64,000 bases of DNA from Thuidium tamariscinum (GCA_947034885.2 OX344751.2:8556001-8620000); one strand, 5' to 3'. Shown: positions 37,316 through 49,716, numbered from the stretch's first letter. Numbers and translations are program-made. Notes: generated by a model from the letters alone, not told the origin.

Positions 37316-38253
37316 GAGCATCCCCATGGCTGTACTTCAAAGCAACACTATAAACATTTGGGACCACTATCTTAACCCCTAACTGCCCCATCGACCATAT
37401 ATGGTCGATCTGAAATTTCAGGCTCATTTCTGAATGGGCAGTTAAATTCCTGTACCCGTTTTTAAAAAAAATTCGGACAGTTTTAAGGGTTAACTATTGA
37501 AAACTTTCATTTTTCACGGAAAAAAGTACATATTTGATTATTGAGAGGTCTTCAAAGGCCTACATGTACTAAAAGTGAAGTATAAAGCTTGCCAATTTTA
37601 CTTCATTTCCTAGCTTTATGCGATTTCACTTAATTTGAGATCTAAAAAATTGTACATATCCATTTGCTTTGAAAATGGTCCCAATGGAAAGAGGAAAGTG
37701 TTTTCATGATATTCACTATTGAAAATTTAAACATATAACTATTGATTTGGAGTTTTTTTCAATTTCTATTTATAAAAATAATTGCATTTCAACAATTGCA
37801 AGGTGGATTGTGTAATGAATTTAATAGCTTTTCATGTGAAATTAAGTTTTTTAGAAGTGCATTTTAGTGTGCTAACACTTTTTGTAGTTGTTCATGTCAC
37901 CTCAAATCCCCCAAAAAATTTATATGCAAATTTGAGAAACATTGTGGGAAAAGGCAGCATACTAAATATAGAAAATGTATTCTTCTCTCGTTATAATCTC
38001 TCAACTCCAATGCAATTTTGTACTCAAAATTTGTGTACTTACTAATAAACAAGCTCTTTAAACATCTATGCGGTTAGATTTTGAAAAAAAATCAATTTTC
38101 TTCACTAGGGATGACTACAAGTCCATGCACTTTATTCATAGTCAAAACACACTTGAAAAGGCTTGGGCATTTAGGGGTTAATCTTCCTTATCAAAGGAAG
38201 ATCAGGTCCAGAATGTTTACAGTGTTGCTTTGAAGTGCAACCATGGGATGCTG
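37316..38253. mobile_element. PIF/Harbinger-like element holding B1
   Basis: The left end GAGCATCCCCATGGCTGTAC and the right end, in reverse complement CAGCATCCCATGGTTGCAC, continue in common through TTCAAAGCAACACT. TTA flanks both sides (37313-37315 and 38254-38256). Nearly the whole interior is the B1 insertion, so the original element was only about 130 bases. Confidence 0.75.
37372..38181. mobile_element. Family B TTAA element (B1)
   Basis: The left boundary is TTAACCCCTAACTGCCCC and the right boundary GGGCATTTAGGGGTTAA; TTAA lies at both limits. The interior is about 90% similar by eye to B2 and B3, with GTACATATTTGATTATTGAG and AACAATTGCAAGGTGGATTG. There is no transposase; the 87-codon frame at 37782 is broken in the sister copies. 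Confidence 0.8.
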
Positions 38254-39480
38254 TTACTCAAGAATAAAATTTATTTTCATTCTTAAAATTTTCTAAATCT
38301 CCAACAAAAAGAATGAAAAAAAAACTAGAAATTTTGCATCACCCAGGTGATCCATTCACTTGACTCTCAAGTATGACCCTAGTGGCATCAAATGCATATT
38401 AATTCTACAGAAGTGTAACTGTTCGGGACATAATTATTCCATGGACTGGCTCCTCTACAGTAAGTTAATATTATACTGTGTCAACTGATTCTTTTTTTTA
38501 ATTTAAATTTAAAACAAATAAAACATATCAATTGATTTTTAATCCCTCTAATGGTACATGATTGCCTAATAACATATAATTAATCACTTCCAGGAGCACC
38601 TGGGTTGGCACCATGCTGCGAAATCTCCTGTCAACTTCCATCCCGAATTTCCGAGCTCACAAACAAAAGTAAGCTTCATGAGCCATCATCGAATTTGCAC
38701 TCGTCCTTGAGAGCCGTGAGGTACCCGTTTTGACGAAACATTCACTCCACGCGAAGTACACGACGAGGCCCACCAGTGAGTGAGGGAGGGAGTGGAGCAT
38801 TGAGCACGCCACCTCCTAATCACACAGTAATATTGAAGCATTCAAGTTCATTATTGACACATACATTTGAGCAATCACGGCTCGTCGCGCCGCTCAACTA
38901 CATTATTCTGTAGGGCAGGGGGGTACCAAGCTTCAATTCCAAGGTTAGTAGGGGGAGATCGATCCATGTGGCGGCAGCCCTAATTCTTGAATGTGCAATC
39001 AAGGAAATTTTTTATGATTAGAGGGTTAAATTATTAATAAAGGGAGAATTTTTGACTCTAATAAAGTCATAATGCACGCACACAAAAAGTCACAATGCAC
39101 GCACGTGGGTTTCAAGCCTCTTTACGCTACTTCACTAACAATGAAATTTAGTGTTTGCAATGACGACACTTGTATGTAGGCCGGTATGGGTATGCGAGCC
39201 TACAAGCGTTGAGTATAATTATGTCAAAGTAGATATTGGCTACAATCATCTGAAGGTGCTTATAATATAAACACTTATAATATAGATGGATTGTAATCTT
39301 GTAAGGTTTGCAGAATACAGACACCTATAACTAATAGGAATAGAGACTCATATGCTTATGTGCTCGTGATTCTAAGCTAATAGCACGTGTAGTATTTGCA
39401 ACACTAATTACAAATTCTATCATTGAATGTCAACAATGTTAGAGAGTGTCACCTATACTATCCTCTAAAAAGATGTAACC
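38254..39480. other. Intergenic DNA with a small GC-richer island at 38600-38950
   Basis: Within the island ATG 38613 opens MLRNLLSTSIPNFRAHKQ and meets AAAA|GTAAGC at 38669, a good donor; this could be an orphan first exon with a transit-peptide look. Nothing downstream supports a gene. A second H-like segment lies at 39195-39385. Confidence 0.3.
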
Positions 39481-39498
39481 CACTTTGGTTTACATTTG

Positions 39499-39558
39499 CC
39501 CCCCCCCCCTCTCCCCCTCCCCCTCCCCCTTTCCCTTTCCCTCTCCCTCTCCCTCTCC
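39499..39558. repeat. C-rich polypyrimidine tract
   Basis: A run of C, then CCCCCT and CCCTCT units. The minus strand has many G runs of three or more with 1-3 base spacers, a strong G-quadruplex pattern. Confidence 0.9.
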
Positions 39559-39711
39559 GAAAATTTATAGGCCATTGATAGTTTTAAAAAAAATGGTAAC
39601 CTTCAAAATCACCGTCAATTTCTCAAAAAATCACAAGCCATTGATCTTGTGAGATTTAATCTCAACCATCCAAATACGGATACAAATATGGATACAAATA
39701 CTGAATATATT

Positions 39712-39789
<78 letters not shown>

Positions 39790-39960
39790 TATTGGATACA
39801 TATATAGTATTGAATATATATACAATATTGAATACATATATAGTATAAAATATGTATACAATATTGAATATGTATATTGAATAAGGATATGGGTAAAATC
39901 CCATATGGATTGTATATCACATTGGTTTTTGAGAATTACAAGAGGTGGGAGGATGCAAAT
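39558..39960 (+). repeat. Repeat I with TA microsatellite, related to 40810-41130
   Basis: Both copies share ATTTCTCAAAAAATCACAAG, CCATTGATCTT and then a degenerate GGATA(T/C) array. In this copy a TA run of about 37 units (39712-39786) replaces part of the array. Confidence 0.6.
39712..39786. repeat. TA dinucleotide microsatellite
   Basis: A pure TA run of about 37 units; the Tyr/Ile open frames across it are artefacts. Confidence 0.95.
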
Positions 39961-40809
39961 TTTATAATTTATAATTTATAATTTTGTTTGTTTGTTTGGA
40001 AGGGGGGTGAGTTCATAATTTATTTTGGGTGGGTAGTAAGGCATCATGCCTCACTATCCACTCAAAAGACAGGTTATACTACATTGGTTACTAAGGTTGA
40101 AAATGTAACCAAATACTAAATATCAACATCAACATTGATTGTCAACTAAATTCAAACCACAAAAAATTAGAACAAAGTTGCCATGATACTTGTACTTTCT
40201 AAGATCTTTTAGATCATGAATTGCAAGGCCAAAAAATCATCTCTTGGATATTACTTGAAACAAAAAAAAAACTTAAGAACCACTACTTTTACTACTTTTA
40301 CTACCACATTTTTATGCTTTGAAAGCTTTTGCTTGCATGATATATCTATCTATATACAATAAAATACAAGTAAGGATTTGAAGCCTTATAGTACTCTCCA
40401 AAGTTAAATTTTCTTCAATACATGTATTAAAGTTATATTTCTAAAAATATCCATAAAAACAATAAAAACTCTAAAAACAAGTACAACCTATTCATCATTG
40501 TCATTGTATTTCTCAAAGTCAAGTATTGTTTTTAAATATTGATTAATGATTTATATTATCTAAATCAAAATTAGTTCCAATATAAAAATAGTTTGTCAAC
40601 TAAAAGAGAATTAAAGTGAGTTACATGATAGAATAAGTAGTATGTATGTACTTTTAATGATACCAAAATTCAATATTAATATAGTGACTAAGGGCCATGA
40701 CTAAAGTATTTGGAGCATTGTAATTGAAAGATAATAAATGGATGGTCAAACTTCACTATACACAATGTGCTCAAAAGAGGTTGTCATCTCTTGGTCTGCA
40801 TCACTTCCC

Positions 40810-41130
40810 CCCCTCTCGAAAGAATCACAAGCCATATATTTAAGGAAAAAAATGCTTTCCCTCCAAAATGTCATCTATTTCTCAAAAAATCACAAGCCAT
40901 TGATCTTTGTGAGCTTTAATCCAAGCCGTCTAAATATAAATTTAGAATATGGTACCAAATATGGATATGGATATGGATACTAGATATAGTATGAATACTA
41001 AAGATGGATATGGATACTAGATATGGTATGAATATTGGAGATGGATATGGATATTAGGTACGAATTTGATATAGTATATGGGTACCAAATATGAAATACT
41101 ATATGGACACATGATATGGGACACAGATTT
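40810..41130 (+). repeat. Repeat I second copy, with a GGATAT minisatellite
   Basis: The shared leader is followed by repeated GGATATGGATAC and TAGATATAGTATGAATAC units at 40950-41060. Confidence 0.6.
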
Positions 41131-42596
41131 TCTACTAAATTTCCCCATATCAATTGTCATGTAATATGGGTTCCCAAAATTATAAGTAGAGGGGGAAGGG
41201 AGGAAATTAATTATTTATTTGAAACCCAGGGGGTGAAATTTTATTTTTTTGAATAATTTTTTCAAGTGCATTGTGGCACAATTTGACACAATGCACTAGC
41301 CTCATAAATGTAGAGTGACTAAGGCTCAAAATGAATGATAAAATGTCTTAGAATCTTACATATCCTTAAATAAATAAGGTTTCATGGTCACCCAAATTTT
41401 GCTTCAAGATGATATCAAGAGGTTCTCTTGTTCTATTTTTCAAGTGAAAAAATTATTCCCCAAAAGCTGATCGGTCTTTTTTGTCAATCTTTAATGTTAC
41501 TTTAGTACCATTTTACCATTGTAAATGTAGTTTACACTAATGTAATGAAATTTTTATTGTTGCATTGTTTTTTGTTGAAAAAAACACATTATATGACAAT
41601 TGCAATAAATAAATTTATTATTGAAGCATTTATTATAGTAAGTGAATTTTATATCTTAATACCTTTTTTGTTGCTAATCTTATTGTAAGAATACACTAGT
41701 ATTATGGCATGGTTATTTATAAAGTCTTTTCAACTATACATGATTTTTTCTTGGGTTAAAAATGACTATTATATGCCTTAAGCTTAAAGAATTTTCCACT
41801 ATTTTTTTTTCAATTTTCCACTATTTCTTAGCATCCTAATTGTTGAAATTTTATCTAGAAGGTTAGAAAAAAAGGAAGAGGCAAGAGAAGAAGATTAGTC
41901 TAAATTCACTTTATATTATTTGAGGTAACCAGTAGATGACAATATCGGCTTTTGGTCATGGCTATTGATCTAGAATCACAACCAAGAAAATTATTTAGAA
42001 TGACTCTTGATCAATAGTGTAATAAGTCCCAAAGAATCTTTTAGTTTGAGGTTCTACACTAAAGTCTACTAGACAAATAGCAAAGATGCTTTTAAATTAG
42101 GACCTTAATCCTTGAAAGACAAACAAATCTGAAGAATGTAGTTTTAGGGTCAAACTTTGATTTTACAAAGTTCTTGATTTTTAATGTCTTAGAGCTTACC
42201 TAAACAAATGTATATTAGAATCATCTCCACTTTTGCTAAAAAAATTTAATACAATTTAAAGAATTTTTGTAGACACTATTATTTTTAGAAAAAAATAATC
42301 AAAAAATTATATAGATTTCATTTTAATATTTTTAATTATTGAAAAATGAAGTTAAAATGTTCAATTTTTTTATTACACAAAAAATATTTAATTTTTGAAA
42401 GGTGTACATATATATGGAGAACTAATGAAGTTTGACAAAACAAGAACATGGAATGTCCTTTAAGGTTAAATCAATATAGTTTGTCATCTAAAGATTTTTT
42501 ATTTCTATTTTTGAATTGTCTTGATTTTTGTCCAAGTTTTTTGGCAATAAAATGACAACAGATTTTCACACTCTTCTAGCTTGTATCATTAGAGGA
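41131..42596. other. AT-rich intergenic DNA, no gene seen
   Basis: No recognisable frame or intact element ends were found. Confidence 0.4.
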
Positions 42597-44142
42597 GTTT
42601 TGGGCCTTTGAGAGACTATTTCAAGGTTGTTCCTTGAAATTGTTTCCAATGTTGCTGACTAAGATAGGAGGTCCATAAAATTGACTATCCCACAGATGGA
42701 ATTGAATTTTGGAGAAGTGAGACATCTTGAAATATTTTTCAATACATTTTTCTTGATAGGCAAGTAGAATAAGCATGTAACCTAAGTTGTTTCATATTTT
42801 GTTGGAGCTTTGTGGAATTAGTTACAAATTTTTTAAGTTAAAAAAAACAGTGTTCATTTGTGGTCATCAAAAGCAATCACCACCTGAAATATACAGATTT
42901 GGTACATTGAAGAAAGAAAAATGTACCTTTGAGTCTTGTTTGCTTTTAACCCCTAAAGGACCACAACTATGTTTCCACCAAAACAGCTCCAAAACTGTCA
43001 TTTCTAGGAGAGCTACCAAATTTCAGAAAAAAAACCATTTTTGACACATGTAACCGTAGGATCTCTTAGTTCACTAGTTTGGGAAGATGTAGAAAAAATT
43101 TCAGAAATTTCCGCCTTGTAGATTGCAAGATATTAGTGTTTGAAGTTACAAAAATCATTTTTTTTCCACTGCGAAAATCCGGGCAGCTGCACTTCAGAAG
43201 GCCACATTTGTATGAAAAAATATCCAAAATGGTTGCAACTCTTTGGATTAATTCTCCAATTCAAGTTGGCTACATTCTTGAAAATTTTCATATCATTTGG
43301 AATTGTACAACATGTACAAAAAAAATAGTAAGAAGAAAGAAGTAGAGAATGATTCAAAATACAAAAATGGTAACAATTTATTTATTGAATTGAAAAATGC
43401 CAATCCCAATGGTTTAAATGTTGTAATAAAAAATCTACACCCAATGTTTTTATTTTTTTTCAAAAATATTGAAAATTGAGTTAAATAAAGGACTTCAAAG
43501 TTTATTTTAGAGAAGAGAATCCATAACTACCCGAAAACTAAAATCCTTCATAACTTTTGACTCATTAATCCAAATGGGATGATTCAAAGCTTTACATGTA
43601 TATATAAATCTATAAAACCAATTTCAAATTTTTATTTCCAAAAAAAGTGATTTTTTTTTATCTGCCCAAACTGCCCGAGTTGAGAAACAAACAATGTTTT
43701 ATGCGATAACTTTTCAACCATGTAGTCAAAAGTCACGAAAATTGTTGGGCTTTGAAGATACTCCTCGTCCACACCTTCTATTAAAGTTTGGTTCCAAAAT
43801 ATGGAAATCTGTAGCCACAAGTACCTGCCCAAAATCGCTATGTTGCCAAAAAAGGCATGTTGGTCCTTTAGGGGTTAATGCCATATTGGAGTTTGAGCTT
43901 CCTATCTTAACTACTATTGATTTGAATCTTTGAATTTCAAAATATTTTTTTTCAAAAATTTCAAAATATATTACAAAGTAAAAAATATATTAATTTTCTT
44001 TCAAAAATTTATTTTATAATTAATTTAATTCATTCATATTATCTGATGTGGCACTCACCCAACCACATCAGATTGCTCATGTGGTAGTATTCCTAGTATT
44101 CAGGAATTCACAACCTTCCAAAATTTCAAATCTCCCTTGATG
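42597..44142. mobile_element. Family C element holding A5 (C3)
   Basis: The left end CATTAGAGGAGTTTTGGGCC and the right end, in reverse complement CATCAAGGGAGATTTGAAA, bracket the element. The conserved hairpin TGATGTGG...CCACATCA lies at 44044-44070. The A5 insertion makes up 60% of the length. Confidence 0.6.
42946..43878. mobile_element. Family A TTAA element, best-preserved ends (A5)
   Basis: TTAA 42946-42949 is followed by CCCCTAAAGGACCA, and TGGTCCTTTAGGGG is followed by TTAA 43875-43878. It is inverted relative to A1, reading through GGGCAGCTGCACTTCAGAAG. Short frames of 60-88 codons cross it but are broken in the sister copies. Confidence 0.82.
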
Positions 44143-45218
44143 TTTTTAGAAACTATGTAAATAACTAACAAACTACTAAAACAATGGTTATTTATATAAG
44201 CAAAAGTTGCCCTATACTCTCGTATTTAAAGGATTTAAAATTTGGGCAAAATTGTCAATATGAAAAGCTCTACTTCATTCTATTTAGATTTGTCATGTGA
44301 AAGTTATAAAGTGTCATCTTGAACTAGCAATAAATTGACACATCTTGTATTCACTTGTACTTAACAATCAATGAACGAATAAAATCTACTTTATTGTTTT
44401 AAATATATTCTTCTTAAATCTTCAATTCAAATTTTTATTATAATATTGTTTAGAATTGTATATTTAATGTGAAAAACTTTATACATCTTAAAAATGTTCT
44501 AGTAATGTAATACAATACCAAATAGGTGGGCAACTATTTGTTGAGACTTAAAAAATCTCATAGTCATGATTTCAATCACTAACACCTACCATTGAGTGAT
44601 TGTTATCATGTGATCATTTCTTACCGGTGTATTTCCATCAATGAAAAATACGAAATTCATGCTTTTAGAGCATTACTACCCTTCTTAGAGGACTCATCAA
44701 CACCCAATTCTAATCCCCTATAGCCATTCCTACAACATAATTGTAATAGATTTTTAGGATATTTTCACTTAAAAATATTGTTTGCTTGTTTGTTTTGTTT
44801 TTGGAAATAAAATTTAGAACCATAGATTTTTTTTCCATTCCATAAGTTTATTCATAAAAAATCTCAAATCCATTGATTTTAGTGATATTTTTGTATGCTA
44901 TGGTTCAAATGAAAAGGAATGGACAATCAACTACTTTATAGTACTAAGCCTATTTTTTTAGCATGACATTAAAAGTAGTCATTTGAAGCCTTTTTCTTGT
45001 ATGTGTTTTCCTCCAACCAAGGATAAATGTTAAAAAAAAATTACCTCTATTTTTTATTTTGCTTAGTGTCTTACATTCTTCACCTCTCTTCACTAATTTG
45101 AAGCCACTGTTTCCAAATTTGAATTCTAAATTTCCAAATTTCCAAATTTGATCATAGGTAGTAAGTAAAAAATTTGTAACTTTGAATGACTACTTTGATG
45201 TTTGACATTTTTTTCTTA
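44143..45218. other. AT-rich intergenic DNA, no gene seen
   Basis: Only background sequence is visible. Confidence 0.4.
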
Positions 45219-45618
45219 GAGCATCTACAATGCTATCCTAATATATGGCTTGGTACTTGTATAACTAACTTTTGAAAGGTAAATAATTATAACTTGAATA
45301 TTGTCTCATTAGAAGTGCATTGGAAAGAACTTGGAAAAGGTACAACAAAATTCAAAATTAGGCATTGGAGAAGCACTTCAAAAGCAAAGTAAAAATCTTA
45401 AATTTTAAAAGTCTTAGCAAATCACCATTACCAAAGCAAAAATTGGCCATTGCTTTTGTAGTACTTGTCCAACATCTAATTTTGAATTTACTTGAAGCTT
45501 CTCCAAGTTCTTTCTAATGCACTTCCAATGAGACAATATTCAAGTTATAATTATTTATCATTCAATAGTTTAACATACAAGTATTGGGCTACACACCAAG
45601 ACATCATTGTAGATGCCC
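45219..45618. mobile_element. Fold-back MITE with TTA duplication (PIF/Harbinger-like)
   Basis: The ends are GAGCATCTACAATG and CATTGTAGATGCCC, flanked by TTA on both sides (45216-45218 and 45619-45621). The arms pair along most of the 400 bases, for example TTATAACTTGAATATTGTCT with its complement at about 45530. The 66-codon frame at 45584 only overlaps the end. Confidence 0.8.
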
Positions 45619-45934
45619 TTACCTCAATAATGTTGCCTTATCTCTTCTAGATTGGAATGCACATCCTTTAATTTTGTGGGGAATGTCCTCTTTTGTAAAT
45701 CAAGGGTATTTTATTATAACACCAAATCTAGTTTTCAAAGCAAATTTATCACCATTCCATTGGATTGTCAAAAAAGCATTGTAACTCATAATGCAACCCT
45801 TCTTTCTACACCCTTAGATTTGCAAAAGGTATTGATATGGACGTTTGTGATCAACTATTAGACTTGACATTACATCCCATTATGCTTTGAGCCTGCCAAC
45901 TCTTGAGCATAATGTAATCCATAATTATACCAAT

Positions 45935-46225
45935 GTTTTTTTTTCAACGATTTGGCATAAAATTGCACCAAATTTTTCGGCCCGGCACCAAGCCCATAAA
46001 AAATAAACAGTAAAATATTGGATGAAATTGTCAATAAACTTCAAATTAAAAAATAATAATGGATGAAATTGCCAAGTAAAGGATGAAAAGAGAATGATAG
46101 ATATATATATTGTGTCCTAATATGATATTTTCTATCCAATATTTAGATGAATATTGAGATTTGGAGCTCCACAATAAAATGAAGTATCACCATTGTGGCA
46201 CTACATAAGAAATGAAAAAAAAAAA
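45935..46225 (-). mobile_element. Family G element (G4)
   Basis: It matches G2 in GGATGAAATTGCCAAG, TAGATGAATATTGAGATTTG and CACCATTGTGGCACT. There is an A-rich run at its right side. Confidence 0.45.
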
Positions 46226-46624
46226 ACCTGAATTATACTGTAGAAGAAGAGTTCAGTCTTTCTGTTGGAGATGGATGTGAAGATGGAGTGGTTGTTTGAG
46301 AAATATCTCCAAACAAAGTCACCCTGAACTAAGTAGGAGCAACCATTAGAATCCAATGTCCTAAAAAGTAGCAGAAATTGCCAAATTGTTGAATTTTTTG
46401 TGGATTAAGCTTAGAATTTATTTTTTTTGAAAAGGGAGGTGACCATTAAAAACCAAAGAGAGTCGGGCTCACGTAGACGGTTCAGCCTAGGAGTCCAATT
46501 AAGAGAAAGGTGTCATTCAGGCTTGTGGACAGTGCCTGAGCAAAAGACCTCATTCTTGCACCAAGTGTTGAGAAACTCTTGACAGATGAGGCTGTGTCTA
46601 TAGGAGGAGGCTCTTGAATGGAGC

Positions 46625-46740
46625 GGGTTCTAAAATGGTGCCCTACCTTAAATGTACAGTACTTGTACATGTTGCATTTTCATAGCCTTCAGCAGTGTAC
46701 TGACAGTGTACATTTTAGCTAGGGCACCATTTTAGAGCCC
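46625..46740. mobile_element. 116-bp palindromic MITE
   Basis: GGGTTCTAAAATGGTGCCCT at the left pairs with AGGGCACCATTTTAGAGCCC at the right, and the pairing goes on into AAATGTACA. The whole element folds as one hairpin. No target duplication is clear. Confidence 0.7.
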
Positions 46741-47390
46741 TATGCCCTTTCAACTTCAGAATTTGATAACTAATTCTCGAGAGCTCCAAAAAATATGAAA
46801 CGACTTGGGTTAGATGCCTATATAAACTGTCTTTCAAGGAAAATTCTCTGAAAAATATTTCAAGATGTTTGACCTGCCCAAAATTCTGTTCCAGCCCTTA
46901 GATGGTCGGTTTATGGACCTCCTCCCCTATCCTCACTACACTGACTAAAGTATGAGAAGATTAAGCTAAAAACTTAGCCCTGCTCAGCTGGGGAGAGACA
47001 TCCACAATGCAACTGTAATAATAACAAGGAACTGAGCTGCCATTCATTTAAGCCCTTCCACCCTTGCTGGAAGATAATCAGATTGATTAGCGATAGGTAA
47101 GCAATTTGCACACAATATCAAGTGAGATTGGCAGTTCAGATTATATTTTGGCATTCATGAGGGAAGCTCTTCAAGGAACTGAAGTGGGTTTGAGGACTGG
47201 CTGTAAGGAATTGATTATGGTAATGGATGCTTCTTTGTGCGTAGAAATTACATCTTGTATCTCAAAAAAAGAATTCTAAGTCCCATCACTCTCCAACACT
47301 AAGGTTCTTCTTCCAATAAAATCAATAACATTTGCGACTGTGCGAGTATTCACTAAACATTCTCCATGTATTCACCATGTATTCTGTATG
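46741..47390. other. Intergenic DNA, no gene seen
   Basis: Composition is moderate. No frame above 60 codons is convincing. Confidence 0.35.
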
Positions 47391-47392
47391 TA

Positions 47393-47666
47393 AGGTGGGT
47401 ACACCCAAAAGTGCCACTCAATCATACTCTGCCTAGTTACTGTTATTAACTTGTTCAGATTTTTCATGCAGTCTTGTTGGCAAGTGAAAGCACGTTCTAA
47501 TGCGCCAAAGAACGCAAGATTTGGATACCATATGCAAAAATTATTAATGGTCAAAGTCTATTTCTGAAAGCGCCATCTACAGTCTGTACATATGACTGAT
47601 TTTGAAAATGTATGCGTATTGCAGATGGCACTTTTAGGAATGGTGCGCTTTTGGGTGTACCCACCC
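47393..47666. mobile_element. Family D MITE (D1)
   Basis: TA precedes AGGTGGGTACACCCAAAAGT, and the right end is GCTTTTGGGTGTACCCACCC. The interior contains GTCTTGTTGGCAAGTGAAAG and GCGCCATCTACAGT, common to D2-D4. The 60-codon minus frame is part of the repeat. Confidence 0.75.
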
Positions 47667-47758
47667 GTTATTCTGCATGTATTCTATGTGTATTTACTGT
47701 GTAATCATGAAGGTAGTCAGATTGATGGACAATAGTAGGCCTCATCATCTTTTAAGCG

Positions 47759-48280
47759 TCATTTCTTGCTTAAGTTAAGCTTATAACTAATCAAGTTGCT
47801 TGCCTTGCCTTGCCTTGCCTTGCCTTGCCTTGTGAAGAGTAAGTTGAGTAAGCTTAATTGGGCAGTCTCCTGAATGATGGGATTTCCATAACAGTCCCTG
47901 CGCTCGCCCACTCCGTCTGCCCGCCCGCCAGCTTTGCCACCACGCTCGCACCTGCAGCCATGATTGGATTGGCCTGCCATGTCGCGATCAGCTCCAACTG
48001 AAGTTGAAATAACTCTCAAATCCCACTGACGGACGGACTCCACGGCACTTGGGACTTAAGTTACTGTGCCTCCATCTTCGTTTTGGGCTGCGGCGGGCGG
48101 GCACGCAGTTTCACACAGCACAAGTGCATTGCCATGGTTCATCAGTGAGTTTCACTGCCTCCTGTGGTGCCCATCCAAGGGAAGGGAAGGGAAAGCTGAA
48201 GCCTGATGATCCACTCAGAGGTAACTTGATTCCTGGCAATCATTTGCAGCAGATGGGGATTCTTCAAAAATAATTTACAA
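47759..48280. other. GC-richer island, possible exon or promoter remnant
   Basis: It includes a CCTTG pentanucleotide run at 47802-47831 and GC-rich blocks to about 48200. Open frames on both strands (94 and 74 codons) resemble no family and partly translate the repeat. Confidence 0.3.
47802..47831. repeat. CCTTG pentanucleotide repeat
   Basis: Six perfect tandem units. Confidence 0.9.
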
Positions 48281-48436
48281 GTGGTTTGGGTGTTTTTCTT
48301 ACACACATGAATCATTTATAAGTTTGAGAATTGACAGAATGTTGGGGAACTTGGAGTCTGATCCTTTCCAAATAAATTAAAAACACACATGCTTGGAGCC
48401 TGATAAAAAAAAATTAGTAGATCTCAGCTAGCCATA

Positions 48437-49565
48437 AGGTAGAACCACCAATAACCAATCATTTAACCTCTAAAGCCCTGAGCTGCGTTTTTTGGCAACA
48501 TAAGTTTTTTGGGCAGCTCATTACGAATGGAGTTTTTATTTTTATTTTTTGAAATTTTTACACAAGCTGGGCCTGAGGAGTAGCTTTAAGGCCCAACAAT
48601 TTTCGTAATTTTTGACTTTGTGGTTACAAAGTTATGGCATGATATGTTGTTTTCTTTACTTGGAGGGCAACTCGGGCAGCTGAAAAAACTTCTTTAAATT
48701 TATTTTTTTGAAAAGTGAAATTTCAAATTGATTCTTTAGGTTTTTACAGACCTAGGAAGATTTGTTTCATTCCATTTGGATTAAGGACTCAAAAGTTATG
48801 AGGAATTTTAGTTTGCGGGTAGGTATGGTTTTCAAAGACTCCATACCTACCCACAAACTAAAATTCCTAGTAATTTTTGACTTCTTAATCCAAATGGAAT
48901 GAAACAAATCTCCCTATGTCTGTAAAAACCTAAAGAATCAATTTGAAATTTTACTTTTCAAAAAAATAAATTTAAAGAAGTTTTCCAGCTGCCTGGGCTG
49001 CCCTCCGAGTAAAGAAAACAACATATCATGCCATAACTTTGTAACCACAAAGTCAAAAATTACGAAAATTGTTGGCCCTTAAAGCTACTCCTGAGGCCCA
49101 TCTTGTGTAAAAATTCCAAAGAAAAAAAATCTCCATTTGTAGTGAGCTGCCCAAAAACTTATGTTGCCAAAAAATGCAGCTCAGGGCTTTAGGGGTTAAG
49201 ATATTGTGGACATGATCAGGTGTAGTGCAAGGTAAAGCAAATATTTATAGAGGTGCAATGATAGAAATGATGGGGATTGCAAAAACTTGGGTAATTTTAT
49301 CACATGAATTGAAATTACTGTGAATTTTGAAAGGCAAAAGGTGCATTGGACCCGTTGCCAATATGTGAATTCTTCTAGTTCCAATCACACAAATACTATT
49401 TTTTGAATCACTCTTTTCTACTTTCTTATACACTATTTTGGGACATGTGCCATGAACTTTTAGTCCCAACTTTGAAAAGGAGAAAAACACCATTCCAACC
49501 TTGATTGGAAATACGTCCATCTATAGGTTGGCTATAGGGTACCAATTGCTTATGGGTGGCTACCT
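48437..49565. mobile_element. Family E element holding A6 (E3)
   Basis: TA then AGGTAGAACCACC at the left; GGTGGCTACCT then TA at the right. Outside the A6 insertion it is collinear with E2, including AAGCAAATATTTATAGAGG and GGGACATGTGCCATGAAC. Confidence 0.75.
48463..49199. mobile_element. Family A fold-back element (A6)
   Basis: TTAA lies at 48463-48466 and 49196-49199. The two halves are near-perfect inverted repeats of about 360 bases each, meeting around 48825-48845 (GGTAGGTATGG / CCATACCTACC). Each half equals the left part of an A element. Transcribed, it would form a very long hairpin. The sister E2 keeps a single TTAA at this point. Confidence 0.88.
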
Positions 49566-49716
49566 TAAAATGTCCTTTTGATCCCTTCGTGTGCTATGCT
49601 TAGCAGGCACTGCCCCACTTCTTCTTTGGTTGGATGTGATGTATGGATTTTTTTTTTGGAAAAGAATGTATGTATTACAAAGAGGAAGAAAACAACTAGT
49701 CCGGCTCATGCAAACG

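Noticed and set aside
39615..39920. Tyr/Ile-rich minus frames of 64-101 codons
   Set aside because: Translations of the TA microsatellite and flanking GATA-type repeat.
42787..43933. Several 60-88 codon frames across A5
   Set aside because: They lie in a repeat and are interrupted in A1, A2 and A7.
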